In this document: positions 49,863-63,400 of the stretch, piece after piece | Position numbering within the stretch: position 1 is the first letter of the stretch | How the letters are laid out: every line of letters begins with the position of its first letter | Source of the DNA: Pardosa pseudoannulata | Lineage: Eukaryota; Arthropoda; Arachnida; Araneae; Lycosidae | Direction of reading: 5' to 3' | Length of the DNA: 64,000 bases | NCBI GenBank assembly: GCA_032207245.1 | Contig: CM063502.1 | Coordinates: 73,604,869-73,668,868 of the forward strand | Position numbers and translations under genes: made by a program | Notes under the pieces: generated by a model | Told to the model about the DNA's origin: nothing | What the model saw: the letters and a program-made list of their open reading frames with translations, nothing else | The model's database searches: none

Positions 49863-52254
49863 TTGAAGGTTCTTCTTTTTCCTCAATCTGAAACAGAAGT
49901 CTGTTTATTTCTAAAATCTTTTTGTACGTTGCTAAACTTTAGTGAAAGTCAATTTTGCGAACATAGCTTTGAGCTTATGTTTAAACTATGATTTGCCTTT
50001 AATTATTTTTTAAAATGTTTTCCCATCATGTACATTGAATAGCATTTATTGAAGAATTTTTAATTCAGGCAGACAATGAGGCCGACTGCTTGTTTTAATA
50101 TGCGATAGAATTTCACCATCACGAGGGATATGATGAATAGTAATATTGATTATTTTCAGGGGATTTAATTTTATTCTTTTCTAGTTTTTTAGTAGCGTAG
50201 TACCCGACACAGTCGTGGGTTACGCGACAGCAGTTGTACATACAGCATGGCCCTCGATATTTGTATGTTTGCTTTTCCCTAGTTGTGGATTTTCAATATC
50301 GATAAAGGAAAGCTGAACATTATTAGAGTTTAAGCTCACACTACAAGTGGATAGAATTTTAGGTCCTAATTATTATTATGTTAAATAACAGAGATATTTC
50401 ATGATTTTTGCTAACTTTTGATCATTTAAAAGTAAACCGTTGCAGTTAAGTATCTGGCAATCAATTCAAGAAATGAGAAAATGCCCATTCAATGATACAG
50501 GTACATGACTTTCAAAATAGGTTTCTTCCCAAACAGAGTTTTACTTAAAAGTTATAAAAGTTAATCTGTTTAATAAACAATTTTCAAGAGTGTCTATAAT
50601 GAATTAGTTCAATCAGCAATAAATAAAATACATAATGGCATATAATTCAATAGAAATGAAACAAGTGTTAAACATCTACTATTTAAACATACAATATTTT
50701 GCAGGCATAGAGCAGGATATTAAAAAGCATCTTTGGTCCACTAAACAACTGAGAACACAGCGCAACAGACTGAGTAATTTATATAAAAAGTAGAAGCCTA
50801 CAGCTAAGCTAGAAGATCCAATAAATATATAAAAAGGAAACATTTATGTGGAGTTGGTGAAGATTGAATTAAATGAAAGTTAATTTTTATAAATTAAATT
50901 TTAATATTTACAATTTTTCTAATGTATTTCTTTATGATATTATGATTGTATTTAAAAATTCTTCTAACTTATTACTTTTATTTGAGTGGTATTTAAATAT
51001 GCAGTTTTTTGTATTAAAAATAGTTAATTTAACATTACGTAGAAAAAAATATATTAATTTGCAACTTTTTCTGTTGAAAAATAAAAAAATGGCTTTGCTT
51101 TTTGAATATATTTGAATATTATTTTGATAACTTTCCGGATAACAAAAATTGCTTATTAACCCAAAAAGAGTGGTCAACTTCGCCTGGTAAACCAACAGCA
51201 TGCACAGCGAGTGGTAAGCATGATTAAAGTGCCTGCCGAGAATATGAGAACAGCTACCAGACATCAGACCACCCCATAATACTATCACACACATTCATAT
51301 ATAAACTAGGAAACTTCGACTTAGAAATTTTTCTGGTAAGTAGTTTTTCGTAGTATTTATAAAGTGTAGTATTTGTAGGTCTGACTACCTCTATTTACGA
51401 TTGTACGATGAGAGCTGCAAGCAGGAGAACTGGTACTGGGGTTCTAGAACTCTTCAAATTTTTTTATATTTATTATTTCAAAATTCGAATTAGTTTTGAA
51501 TTAATCCTTATGTACGATAAAAATAAGTTTTTAGATTTTCACTAAAATATCTGTCGTTGTCTTTTCTAAAGAAACGTAAAATATTTGATGTTTTGAAATT
51601 CTGTACGCATATTAATAAAGAGAAAGATCTGTGTGTCTGGTTTTTTTTAACTGTAAACAAGATTGCGCATATAAATTAGAGCTACACCCAGCTGATTTGG
51701 TACAGAATTTCTTATTTCTTTTTCTGTCTGTCTTTAAAAGTGCTCAAAGCTATTTTTAAAACTTAAAATAGTTTTTTATTTATTTTATATTTAATTTATT
51801 TTTAACAAATTTTTCTTTGATGTCAATCATGACTTTCAAAATCAACCGAAGACATTACATTTCTCGAAATTTAGCTTAAATATGTAGTTGTCTAACACGT
51901 TTTAAAAATTAGAAATGAAGTCATGGATGAACATTATTTCTATGGATATATCGTTACTTTAATGTATTTTAAGGTTTATGATACAATATTCTAAAATATC
52001 TCGTATTTCCATTAAATTTAAATACATTTTGTTTTAAAATAAGATATCCCACTATAAAAGAGAAATTTTACATACATCGAATCATTAAAATATTTCATAT
52101 TTTCCCATTAATTAACTATTTAATTAGTAAATTTTTGAATTATTTATTCCACTACTTTTTATTTCAGAATATTTCTACTATGATCAATATTTTCTTGAAT
52201 CCATAAATTTATATTGAAATATGCAAATACTAATCCTTCCTTAATTGAAAGTTT
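49863..52254. other. AT-rich sequence, nothing recognised
   Basis: Lies between block Y copy 2 and block X copy 2. Two overlapping opposite-strand frames at 50,873-51,294 (80 and 120 codons) carry no domain. GC-richer patches at about 50,190-50,260 and 51,160-51,280 were not identified. Confidence 0.5.
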
Positions 52255-54905
52255 TTTCTTAATAATATCTTTATTAATCAAAATATTTTGTATACATTTT
52301 CACGAAAATTATGAATCCTGCCCTATTTGCATTTATTAAGTAAATACTAATAAAGATAGAAATAAAAAATCAGGAATAAGGTCCTACCTTATTTGCATTT
52401 ATTAAGTAAGTCCTAATAAAGATAGAAATAAAAAATCAGGAATAAAGGTCATAAACATGAAAATTTCACCGAAAAACATTCAGTAAATATTAAATAGAAT
52501 TTTTAAAACATGAAAAGTGTTCAAAATGTTTCTTACTGTTGCCAATGCCGCATAGCGTATACAAGAGGTGGGACGTTTACTGAGAGAAGGCGTTTCCATT
52601 ACTGACAGTTAAAAGCCAAAAATTTATCTCTTGTAAAACAGGAATTTAATTTTAAAAATGTATGAAAAGGTTTAACAAAAAATTTTAATTTTAAAAGGTT
52701 TAAAGTTATTCAAATACAAACTCATCACAGTGTAAAGAAATCTAAGATCCAGAAACCGGAGTAATGAAGGCGGAGTCATAGGATGACTGACAGCTGCGAG
52801 AGACGTGAAATTAATTGGAAGGAATTTTATTAGAGTAAAAGAATTTGAAATAATATATATTTATGGAAAGAAAATAAAAAGTTAGAAATGTCATAGTTAA
52901 AAGGTTGAAATTTTTCACAATTTTAGAAAAATATTAAACGGGTGAAAATGCAATAATCCCAATACTAAAATAGATATTATTAAAAAAGACGGAGTCTATT
53001 TACTGATGCACAGGAGGCGAGTTTAAAGAACTTATTAATTTATTCATTATAGTTTATTATTTTCTTTTATTTCTAAAATCTCAATAAAATTTAAATGTAC
53101 TAAGTAACTTTAAAGAAATAATTTTACTAGCGATATTAATTTAATTCAACTAACCAAATAGATATTATTTCAATCAGCAGAAATAATTTTATAATATTAA
53201 TAATCCTTTTCAAGGATAAGGTTTGTGCGTCTAGCTATTTCTAATCAGGATTGAACGAAGAGACCCAAACTATTTCCTAAAAATTCTGCCCATTTCATAA
53301 CTTTTGAATAAATGCTTTTAAGGAAAATAAAAATTGACGTATATTGAAGGTATTAAACATAAAATAAAATTTTATTCATAAAAAAAGCCTAAAAGATTAA
53401 ATGAATTTATTTTAAGAATGAAAAATGGTTCTTACATGTTGCACTTTATCGTCATAGCCATGTCGCTCTGTGGTGCAAACTATTCTAAATATTTTTATAT
53501 TGTGTTATTTTAAAGTGAGTAAGCAAAGTGTCTACAAGCGGAGAGAATTTTGCATGCGCACACTCGCATGTGCCAGTAGCTGGAAGCTCTGTAAATCACA
53601 ACCATAGCGTTAGAGTTTATGGGAGTTCTCAATGACATAATTATAACAATTTTTGGTCAAATGGTATAAAACTAAAAACTAGCATATTAGCCCTTTGTAA
53701 CTAAACTATCTTTAGAATGCGGTAATGTAGAAAAGAGTATTTTCTGCAAAAAGAAAACATATTTCTTAAAAATGTTATAAATTGTTTTGCACAAATACTA
53801 TTACATAAATATCAAATTATCTTTTGAAATCATTGTTTCGGCCGCCTTACACTTTTTAACTTAGGCAAACCAAAACATTTTTCTGAAAGAAACACATGCA
53901 TCTGTTCAAAACAAAAATTAATATTTGATACAATAATCAGATTTAGTATTAACATTTTGTAGGAGTTATACAAGCAAAAAATGTTAATGATATTTTCCAG
54001 TAATAATTACCAAAATTATCTTCCAATATACCCAGTGTTAACCCTTGAAAATTACAGGATGAAATTATTAACTTCTAAAGATTTTCTTTATAAATGAAGA
54101 ACGATGTGTTTATACTTAAAAACATGTAATAAAAACAGTTAAGCAATTTATAAATTGTGCAAATATAAATATTATAATTGTATAAATATTTTTCTCTAGG
54201 ATAATTAGGTAGGAAAATAATTTTCCTCATTTTCCAATTAAGGTAACGTTTTTATTTGTTTGGATTGGAGTACTAAGGTCCCTTTTTTTTTTTTTTTTTT
54301 TTTTTTGCCTGCAGTTTAAAGCCAATTCCCAACCTACTAATTCCAGTACCGATGGCCAGATTTATTACACAAATAAAGATGCACAAACATCCGTATGTAT
54401 GTACGACCGCATTTATACATATATAACCATTTCTAGACATATATATATATATATAACTTTTCAACTTAGTAAAACTAAAATAATATAAATTAAATATTAT
54501 GCAATGCTACGATGGTATATTAAATCTTAGTATTATTTTCGTAAAAAAATTTTCTCAGCTGGAATTTTAAAGAACAAATGTAAAATGTAAAGTAATTAAC
54601 AAATTTAAATATCATAAGTTTCAGTATCAACAACAGACTTCTCTTTTATATGGACACTGTCGTAATTCCATCCGAATACGCCAACATATAACATCATTCA
54701 AACATTGAAAAAGATTTTTAATTCAGCTACTATCATTCCCTCATCGGAGGAGTGAATGAATATGCAAGTAATAGAAATAGACGAATTTCAGAAAATCACT
54801 TTACTTAAATTATTATGAATACTTTTACTATAAAATTAAATTGGTGAGTGCTAAATTACATTTAAATTTAATTCATAAATATATGCATATATATAAGTTT
54901 ATGTA
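52255..54905 (+). repeat. duplicated block X, copy 2
   Basis: Same strand as 26,080-28,280, with about 1.3 kb of additional sequence at 53,060-54,360. It contains a 66-bp direct duplication at 52,324-52,449 ('tatttgcatttattaagtaa' twice) that copy 1 has only once. No gene was found. Confidence 0.65.
54281..54362 (-). repeat. SINE-like fragment with poly(A) tail
   Basis: On the minus strand it reads 'catcggtactggaattagta', 'gaattggctttaaactgc' and then about 26 A residues. The first two blocks match the 'ggtaccggagtt' and 'ggctttaag' blocks of the family at 5,160 and 7,895. A tail of this kind fits LINE-assisted retroposition. Confidence 0.5.
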
Positions 54906-54932
54906 TGTATATATATATATATATATATATAT

Positions 54933-55200
54933 AGCGATCGTGATATTATAGCAATAGTGTAGTAATAGTACAGTATACCTATCATGATGATATAGCTATA
55001 GTAAATATAGCGAAAGTGATAGTATAGCTACAATAAAGCACATTATAGCGATTTTAAAGAGAAAGTATAGCGATATTACAGTATACCAATGGTCAGAGTA
55101 TAGGGAAAGAAGAACGACAGTACAGTATAGCGAGTATGATTGTAAGCAATAGTACAGTATAGAGGAAATGATAGTAGAGAAACAGTATAGTGATAGTACA
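54933..55200. repeat. satellite, left of the LINE
   Basis: Built from variants of 'tatagcgatagta' and 'gtgatagtatagc'. It abuts a short (TA)n array on its left and ends at the LINE insertion point. The block 'attatagcgattttaaagag' at about 55,038 is a landmark that recurs four times to the right. Confidence 0.9.
55189..55200. repeat. LINE target-site duplication, 3' side copy
   Basis: 'agtgatagtaca', repeated exactly at 60,448-60,459 on the other side of the element. The satellite continues in register across the pair. Confidence 0.85.
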
Positions 55201-55723
55201 TCGTTCTCCGTTGAACGGTAGTTGTGGAGCACCTGGCCCGGCAGGGCATATCTCCAGTAAATAAGGTAGTAAGTTATGCGAGGGTCGGTTCATTCAGATA
55301 TGTACAATATAAAGATGGAGCTCAGAAGGATAAATTATTAAAATATAGAATAAGAGCACTAAATTGTATGAAAATTATATAATTTTAAATAATATTATAG
55401 TAAATAATGGATAAAAATTGATTAAAATGAGATTATATGCGAATAAATAAGGATTGCATGAGGTTAAAATAAGAAAATATCAGGTTAAATACGAGTGAAT
55501 AGAAGTAAATGTAGTGAATATAATACTAAAACGTAGAAAAAGTCTGCACAGGAACGTAAATCGGATCCTGGCAAACGACATGCATTGGTTGGAGTCAGAG
55601 GGTGTATCCCAGTGCTCAGATACGTAATAAATGAATAGACAATCGTATTTAGCTTGAATATTGGTGATTTTAAAGCACAAAAAAGCCGAAAAATTATAAT
55701 CATAAGTGAAAATATAAAAATAC

Positions 55724-58404
55724 TTAATTTAGAAGAGAGGCACGCGGCCTTCGTCTGAACTCCGGATCTGCAAAATCGTAGTCCGGGAGCTCAGCAATTA
55801 TTTCATTAAGTATGCTGTTAATTTTATTGAAAAATGTATTGGAAATTTTAATGAAATGCTCCTTAATAGTAGTTAAGTTAAGATCGCGACGGATGATATC
55901 ATTACGAAGATAGCGCGGAGCTTTTACAATTCGCCTTAAAATTTTGTTTTGCGCTACTTCGAAAATTTTAATGTTTGAGGTAAATGCATAGGACCATACT
56001 GGCGCGCCATAGCTCGCGCGTGGCAGTATTACTATTTTGTATAAAAGAGTCTTAAGCGGAACACTTAAATACGGTGAGTAAATAAGATACCGTAAGTCAT
56101 GGAGATTTTGGATCATGAGATTTTCTATGTACTTTATATGTGGCTTCCAGGTAAGCCGATGATCTATGATGACGCCCAAGTATTTTACTGAGTTCTCCCA
56201 GTTAATAGGATCGTTGTAAAGATAAAGTCGTGGCGGAGTTTTATAGGGACGCGAAAAAAATATCGCGTGACATTTACTAGTGTTAATTTTGATTTTCCAT
56301 TTAATGAGCCACGGTTCCAGAGCATCAAGGTGATGTTAAATGTAGGCCGAAACAGAATTAATGAAAGGAGCCTGTGTGTAGATGGCCGTGTCCTCCGCTT
56401 ACACAGCAATATTTGTAAGATCAGATTTTGGAATATCATTAATATAGAGATTAAATAAAGTGGGGACAAGGATTGAGCCTTGCTGAACCCCTGCCGTAAT
56501 AGATTTCTTAGAAGAAAATTTGTTTTGGACACGGACCGTGAACCGACGATTGCTAAGATAGTTGTGTAGCAAGTGTATCAGTGCATCAGGCAACTGGAGC
56601 TGAATTAGTTTGAAAATTAGTCCTTCGTGTGTGATGCGGTCGAAGGCCTTAGCAATGTCTAAAAATATGGCACCAGATGGCGTCCTCGTCTGCAGACCCT
56701 CGCTAGCGAGTTCCACGACTCGGAGCAACTGATGCATAGTGTTATGCAATCTTCTAAAGCCAAATTGCTCTGGAATGAGAATATTATTAGTGGTGAGAAA
56801 GAGTTCCAAACGGTTACTTATTATGCGTTCAGTTATTTTACTGAAGCAACTCAGTAAACTAATAGGGCGATAGTTTTCTGCAAATGTAAGATTGGCTGAT
56901 GGTTTTGGAATCGGACATACAACCGCAGTCTTCCAGAAGTCTGGGAAGTACGTGTAATAATGGCCGTAAAGTAAATAATAGCATTTGGAGGTAAATTTTT
57001 GATAGCCTTATTAGTGACCAAATCAAATCCTGGAGCTTTTGAGTTCTTAAGTTTTTTAATGACGGCCAAAACCTCAGAAACACTCGTAGGAGAGAGAGGA
57101 TTACTCGGCGCATGCGCCAAGAAGTCTTGAACAGTATCTGAAACCATAATATCATGATCTTCGTCTTCAATGTCTGAATTTGGGGAGAATTGTTCCTCAT
57201 AGACATCTGCAATTGCATCGGCTTTACTTTTAGAGTCAAAAGCAACACCATTTCTACCATGAATAGGAGGAAAGAATTTAATTGAGTTTGATCTAAGCTT
57301 TTTTCTGAATCTCCACAGAGTGTTATCATCAAGAGATAAGCTGCTAATAAGCTCCTCCCATTCCCGATTACGTAGTTTACGAATCTCTTGTTTCACAATT
57401 TTACCAAGATTTAGAAATTCTTACCGGGCAACAAAAGTGCGGTAAATTTGGAAAAATTTACAAGCAGTATTTCGTTTACGAATAAGCTCTTTAATATATT
57501 TAGGTAGTTTGTGATTGCGAGGAACATTAAGTTTGGTGGAAGAATTTTGTGCCGCAATGGTAATGCTCTCAGTGAGAGTCTTTACTGCACGTTCAATACA
57601 ATTTGGAGATCGAATGACGAGAAAAATTAAGTGGGACCCAGCAAGAATGTACTGGAATTTTTGCCAGTCAGTATAAACAATAGGATAAAAACACTGGATT
57701 TCAGAGCTCCAATCAATCGTCAGAAAAACAGGCAGATGATCGGAGTCAAAGAGATCCAACGTTTATATATTAGAATTTTGAGGGATATTTTTGAGCAGAG
57801 CTAAGGCAATAGTAGAAGGCCGAGTATGAGTGCCAAAGTGGGTAGGGGAATGATGTAAAATTACATCAGTATTTGAATTAAGTAATGCAAATAAGTCTTG
57901 GCCAAATTTACAAGCTTTGTAACAATTCCAGGCTTTGTGATTCGCGTTGAAGTCCCTCACAATAATGCATTGTGGGTGATAATTTAGAATTTCGAGTAAA
58001 TCTGAAGTTGGAAAGGATCTCCCATGTTGAATATAAGCAGAAGTAATTGAAATTTTAGTGGTGGGGTTCGGTAAAATCATGATGGAGAGAAATTCTAGAT
58101 CCACGGTGTCCAGGTCATTTATTACGTAGTGGTTTAGAGTATTTTTAACATAGATGGCGAAACCACCTTGAATTCCTCCACGGAGGCGTCCACCATTTAC
58201 AACAGGCCGGTCTTTACGGTGAAGAGTGTAATTGCAGATGTTGAATCTTAACTCAGGCTTAAGTTTAGATTCCTGTATGAGGACAATATCAACCTCAGAC
58301 TCTTCAAGATGGTCTCTGAGTTCAGAAATTTTTTAATACAAGCCATTTGCATTCCAAAAAAGAATATTTAAGCTACTACGTCTAATGGGCTGTCTATCCA
58401 TCAT
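55724..58404 (-). pseudogene. LINE ORF2 (endonuclease-reverse transcriptase), broken
   Basis: ORF2 nicks target DNA and primes reverse transcription. It starts at ATG 58,404 ('MMDRQPIRRSS'), overlapping the ORF1 stop. AP-endonuclease motifs: 'ILFWNANGLY', 'VLIQESKLK', 'VRDFNANHKAWN' (usual G before DFN reads R), 'RPSTIALAL' (usual D reads A) and 'DSDHLPVFLTI'. RT motifs: 'LKNSKAPGFDLVTNKAIKNL', 'AIFLDIAKAFDRITHEGL', 'GVQQGSILVPTLFNLYINDI', then the active-site box, where the Tyr codon is a stop (56,399-56,401) and the first Asp reads Glu (A-E-D). After that come 'YLGVIIDHRLTWKPHI' and the C-terminus 'RRRPRASLLN'. In-frame stops also occur at 58,333, about 57,761, about 57,422 and in the palm region after the active site. 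A frameshift lies between 56,970 and 56,815. Endonuclease and RT are both inactive. Confidence 0.9.
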
Positions 58405-60167
58405 TGGTTTCGTTATTAAAGGTTTCGGAAATTAATTCAAAAATTTCATATAACTTAGTAAAAGGTAAAAGTACCCTTATCGAATTTCATGATGATAGAA
58501 ATAGTTTTAAACATTCCCAAGATGTCTGAAATGTTGAATTCTTTCATGATTTCCTGTATTGTCTTCAGTAACTCCATAATGGAAGAGGCGCCTGAGGCGG
58601 TTTCAGAAGTTGATTTTTTATTGTTAGAATTTACCTTTTTTTGGTTATTTTTAGGTGTGGAAGTGTTGGAATCCCGCTTAGGACCCTGTTTCTCAATAGT
58701 TTTAGTAGAATTAGTTGTAATTTTAGCGTTAAGGACATTTTTGATGTAGAAGGTGGAACTTCAGGGCCTTCTTTATTCCGATCTTCACGTGTAGACTTGG
58801 CTTGAGGTGGAGCCGCCTCGTTTATAAGTGAGTTTTGCGATTTTTTGTGGGGGGTTTTCCCTCTGCTGCCAAAAATAGGCCTGGGGAGGGGGTGCTGGCA
58901 CGAATTTAGGGGCAGCAGCCCTAGTATTAGGATTTTTGGCTGTTTTTCTGTTAGCTGGATGGGCCGGACAACCTCTAAAATTGGCAGTGTGTGCACCGCC
59001 ACAGTTTGCACACTTAAAATCGTCAGGTCCCTTTTGACATACATTTGATCTATGTGGATCCCCACATTTCAGACATCGAGGGGTGAGATTACAGTTAAGG
59101 GACGAATGTACGTACTTTTGACATCTATAGCATTGTGCTACACCCTTAGCTTTGTAAGTTTCAAATTTGACGGAGAGATAATTGATCGTCTTTATGGACT
59201 CTATATTTTCTACAGCAGGAGAAGGATGCACTGTTGCCAAGAACAGTGGCATCGGCTGTTTAGTTTTACGGTTAGTGAGATATGCTATTTTAATTGGCAC
59301 AATATTATAATCACGAAAACAGCATCAATTTCTGCAACATCAGTGAAGAATGGTAAACCACGAATAATGAAATTTAGTGGCTTGGCAGACTTTAAATCAA
59401 GTGCTCTAGCCGGAATCTTGTTGTTAACTAAATATTTCTGTGCTGCACGAAAGGCGTCAGCAGAATTTGTTGTTAATTTAATCATATTACGAGTGTATTC
59501 AATACTCAAATCAGCAGAAAGAGAATGTAAGTGCTGTATTTGTTGCTTACAGTTTTTCCCTATTTCAAAAAACAACTGGTATTGTTTACGAGGTGAGGGA
59601 GTAGCATTAGAAGTAGATGCAGTGTTAGAAACTGGCGGAGTTCTATCCGCCGCAATATGAACATCATCATCATCATCATCATCTGGGGCAATGGCGGCAA
59701 AAGAATTGTGAAGCCTAATACTTTTATCAGAGTTAGGCTTATCCTTGCTAGCACGTTTTTTCTTAATAGTTCAATATTCTAAGTTTTGAATCGTTAGATC
59801 TAACCAGTTTCATATTATGTTTTAAAAGACGATAGTTAATATTTTGGTAAAAGGCATTATAATAACTATCAAAAGAAACAGTAGAAATAAGCGGTTCAAT
59901 TTCAGATGTACTGGCATCAATAGTATTGTACAATTGAATGAGAAAAGAACTCACCTCATCAGCATTATCAGTCTGGTCTGTTATATTGTATTTTGTAAGG
60001 AATAGCAGGTAGTCTTCAATCACTTCGTAGAAGATCCAGGCTGGATGGTATTTCGTTCGAAAGAGAGCAAGTACGTCATTAAAATCGCTCGGAGAAGTTT
60101 ATGCGGGAACATCATCATTAGCATGTCCAGACGCTGAAGCATCACAATCCATATCACGCTCCTCCAT
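58394..60167 (-). pseudogene. LINE ORF1 (Gag-like, zinc knuckles), broken
   Basis: ORF1 proteins of jockey-type LINEs bind element RNA and form the ribonucleoprotein. The start is the ATG at 60,165-60,167 ('MEERDMDCDAS'), with an in-frame stop at 60,099-60,101. Central segments include 'KPLNFIIRGLPFFTDV', a Gag-like fold. Three zinc knuckles lie at 58,968-59,132: 'CYRCQKYVHSSLNC' (CX2CX4HX4C), 'CLKCGDPHRSNVC' (CX2CX3HX4C) and 'CANCGGAHTANFRGC' (CX2CX3HX6C). A proline/lysine-rich region follows. The C-terminus 'ELISETFNNETNDG' stops at 58,394-58,396 and overlaps the ORF2 start. The frame changes several times, so no complete protein is encoded. Confidence 0.85.
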
Positions 60168-60447
60168 AATTTGAGGAGAAAGTCAGCATCAAAATCACCA
60201 GCAAAATCTGATGAGAAGACAGGAAGTCTTTAAAAAGACTGTGCCATTCGAAAAAAGTCCGGAGCAGAGCGAAGCACGTCCTCACGGGATGAGATCAGCA
60301 ACCGAACTCCGTGTCAACGTCGAAAATATTGGTAATTTCGTATTCTCCAGATATCTTCAAATTAACTCCAAAATCTTTAGAATCACTAATCTCATGACCA
60401 TAATCAATGATCTCAATGACCTGACACTGACCAATGACCTAATGACC

Positions 60448-60459
60448 AGTGATAGTACA
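60448..60459. repeat. LINE target-site duplication, 5' side copy
   Basis: 'agtgatagtaca', identical to 55,189-55,200. It is followed by 'attttactatcgtgattg', which in other satellite units follows directly after the equivalent sequence (for example 61,945-61,975). Confidence 0.85.
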
Positions 60460-63400
60460 ATTTTACTATCGTGATTGTATAGTAATAATATAACGATATT
60501 ATAGCTTTCGTGCAGCATAACGATCGTAAAAATTATTACTCGTATAGTATATTAATCCTGATAACATAGAGATAGTAATTATATAGTACAGAAATTACGA
60601 TTGTATAGAGATAGTACATTTTAGCGATTTCAATAGTATAGCGACAGTATAGGATTAGCAAAACGATCGTGGTAGTATAGCGATATTAGAGCGATGGTGC
60701 ATTATAGCGATTGTGATGTAATACTTTTGGCATAGAGATAGAACAGTATAAAGGACGTGATAACTTACCGATAATATAGTATAGCAGTCATCATAGCATA
60801 GCGATAGTATAACGATCGTGATAGCATAGCAATAATATAGTAATAGTACAGTATAGCGATCTTTTTATATAGCGATAGTAAATATAGCGAAAGTGGTGGT
60901 ATAGCCATAATAAAGCAATATTACACTATAGCGATCATTTTAGTTTAGCGACAGTATAGCGATAGTGATAATATTGCTATCATACATTATACTGATAGTG
61001 ATACTATAGCAACATTATATCGATAGTGATAATATAGTGATTGTATAGCGATAGTATAGTATCGCGCTCGTGATTGCATAACGATGCAGCAGCGATAGGA
61101 CAGTATAGCTATTCCAATATTATAGGAATTTTAAAGAGATAGTATAGCGATATTATAGTATACCAATGATCATAGTATAGTGATAGTAGAACGATAGTAC
61201 AGTATAGCGATCGTGATATTAAGCAATAGTACAGTATATCTGAAATGATAATACAGAAGTACTATAACGATAGTTCAATTCAGCTATCGTGATTGTAAAC
61301 TGATTATATATCGATAGTATAGCTTGAGTGCAGCATAGCTATCTTGAAAGTATAATTATTGTAGTATATTAATCCTCATAGCATAGGTATCGTACAGTAA
61401 TAGTATAGTATAGCAACTGCGATTGTATAGAGATAGTACATCATAGCGATCTTAATAGTACAGCGATAGTATAGCTATAGTATTACGATCGTTAATATAA
61501 CGATAGGAATGCGGTGGTGCATTTTAGCAATTGTGATATAGTACCCTTAGTATATATAGTACAATATATCGAATGTTATAGCATAGCGATAATACAATAT
61601 AGGAGTCGTCAGTAGCCAGTGATAGTGCAGCTATTCAGTGACAGTGATAGTATTGCTATTATACAGTATAGAGTTAGTGATACTATAGCGACATTATATC
61701 GATAGTGATAGTATAGTGATTGTATAGCGATAGTATTGTACCGAATTTTGAAAATGATTGGAAAATGATGCGGCAGCGATAAGACATTATAGCAATTCTA
61801 ATATTATAGTGATTTTAAAGAGATAGTATAGCGATAGTACAGTATAACTATGGCCATAGTAGAGTGATAGTAGAACGATAGTACAGTACAGAGCTCTTGA
61901 ATTTAAGCAATAGTATACAGTATAGCGGAAATGATAGTAGAGAAATAGTATACTGATAGTACAATTTAACTATCTTTATTATATAATGATAATATAGCTA
62001 TAGTATAGCTTGAGTACAGCATAACTATAGTAAAAATTATAACTAGTATAGTATATTAATCTGATAGCATGGTGATAGTATAGCAATTGCTATTGTATAG
62101 AGATAGTACATTATAGCGGTCTTCATAGTATAGCGATAGTATAGACATAGTATAACGATCTTGATAATATAGCGATAATAGAACGATTTTGCATTATAGC
62201 GATTGTGAACACTGTTTGTATAGAAATAGAACAGTATAGCAAATGTGATAGCATAGCGATAATGCAGTATAGCAGTCTTCATAGTATAGTAATCGTGATA
62301 GTAAAGCAATGGATAGTAAAGCAATGGTATAGTATTACAGTACGGCGCTCTTGATGATATAGCTATAGTAAATATAGCGAAACTGATAGTATAGCTACAA
62401 TAAAACAATATTACACTATAACGATCCTTATTGTTAAGCGATAGTATAGCGATAGTACAGTATAGCGTTAGTGATAGTTCTGCTATCATACAATATAGCG
62501 ATACTGATACTATAGCGACATTATATCGATAGGGATAGTATAGTGATTGTATAGCGATAGTATAGTATTGCGCTCTTGACTGCATAGCGATGCAGGAGCC
62601 ATAGGGACAGTATAGCGATTCTAATTTTATAGCGATTTTAAAGAGATAGAATAGCGATAGTACAGTATACCAATGGTCAAAATATAGTAATAATAGAACG
62701 ATAGTACAGTATAGCAATCATGATATTAAGCAATATTACATTATAACGGAAAAGATAGTAAAGAATTAGTATAGTCATAGTACACTTTATCGTGATTGTA
62801 TAGTGATAATATATCGATAGTATAGCTTGAGTGCAGCATAGCGATTGTGAAATTATAACTAGTATAGTCTATTAATCTGATAGAATAGGTCTCGTAGAGT
62901 AATAGTAGATAGAGATAGTACATTATAGCGATGTTCATAGTATAGCGATGTTCATAGTTTAGTCATAGTATTACGATCGTGATAATATAGCGATAGTAGA
63001 GCGATGGTGCATTATAGCGATTGTGATGTAATACCGTTAGTATAGAGGTAGTACACTATAGAGAACGTTATAGCATAGGGCTAATACAGTATAGCAGGCG
63101 TCAAAGCATAGCGATAGTACAGAAATAGTACAGTATAGCGATCTTTTTTATATAACGATAATAAATATAGCGAAAGTGATAGTATAGCAATAATAAAGCA
63201 ATATTACACTATAGCGATCATTATAATTTAGCGATAGTGTAGCGATAGTACAGTAGAGTGATAGTAATCATTCTGCTATTATATATTATAGCGATAGTAA
63301 CACTATAGCGACATTATATCGACAGTGATAGTATAGTGAGTGTATAGCTATACTATAGTATCGCGCTCCTGATTTTATAGCGATGCAGCAGCGATAGGGA

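Larger units (their letters stand above)
55201..60447 (-). mobile_element. full-length jockey/CR1-type LINE in satellite
   Basis: A 5,247-bp non-LTR retrotransposon bounded by 12-bp target duplications. From its 5' end (60,447) come an untranslated leader, ORF1 (Gag-like with three zinc knuckles), an overlapping ORF2 (AP endonuclease then reverse transcriptase) and a 3' untranslated region of about 520 bp with no poly(A) tail, ending in the small hairpin sequence 'ccgttcaacgg'. No RNase H domain or CCHC after the RT was seen. Complete in structure but with multiple coding lesions. Clade is inferred from domain order and motif style. Confidence 0.9.

Noticed and set aside
50873..51294. Overlapping 80- and 120-codon frames on opposite strands
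   Set aside because: Low-complexity, AT-driven composition, no motif, and each frame overlaps the other. Most likely chance.
59052..59660. 202-codon plus-strand frame
   Set aside because: It is exactly antisense to LINE ORF1, where the zinc knuckles and Gag-like segments are on the minus strand.
62043..62717. 224-codon minus-strand frame in the satellite
   Set aside because: It is a reading of the repeated 'tatagcgatagta' motif. The same residues recur with each unit and the frame is lost in neighbouring units.
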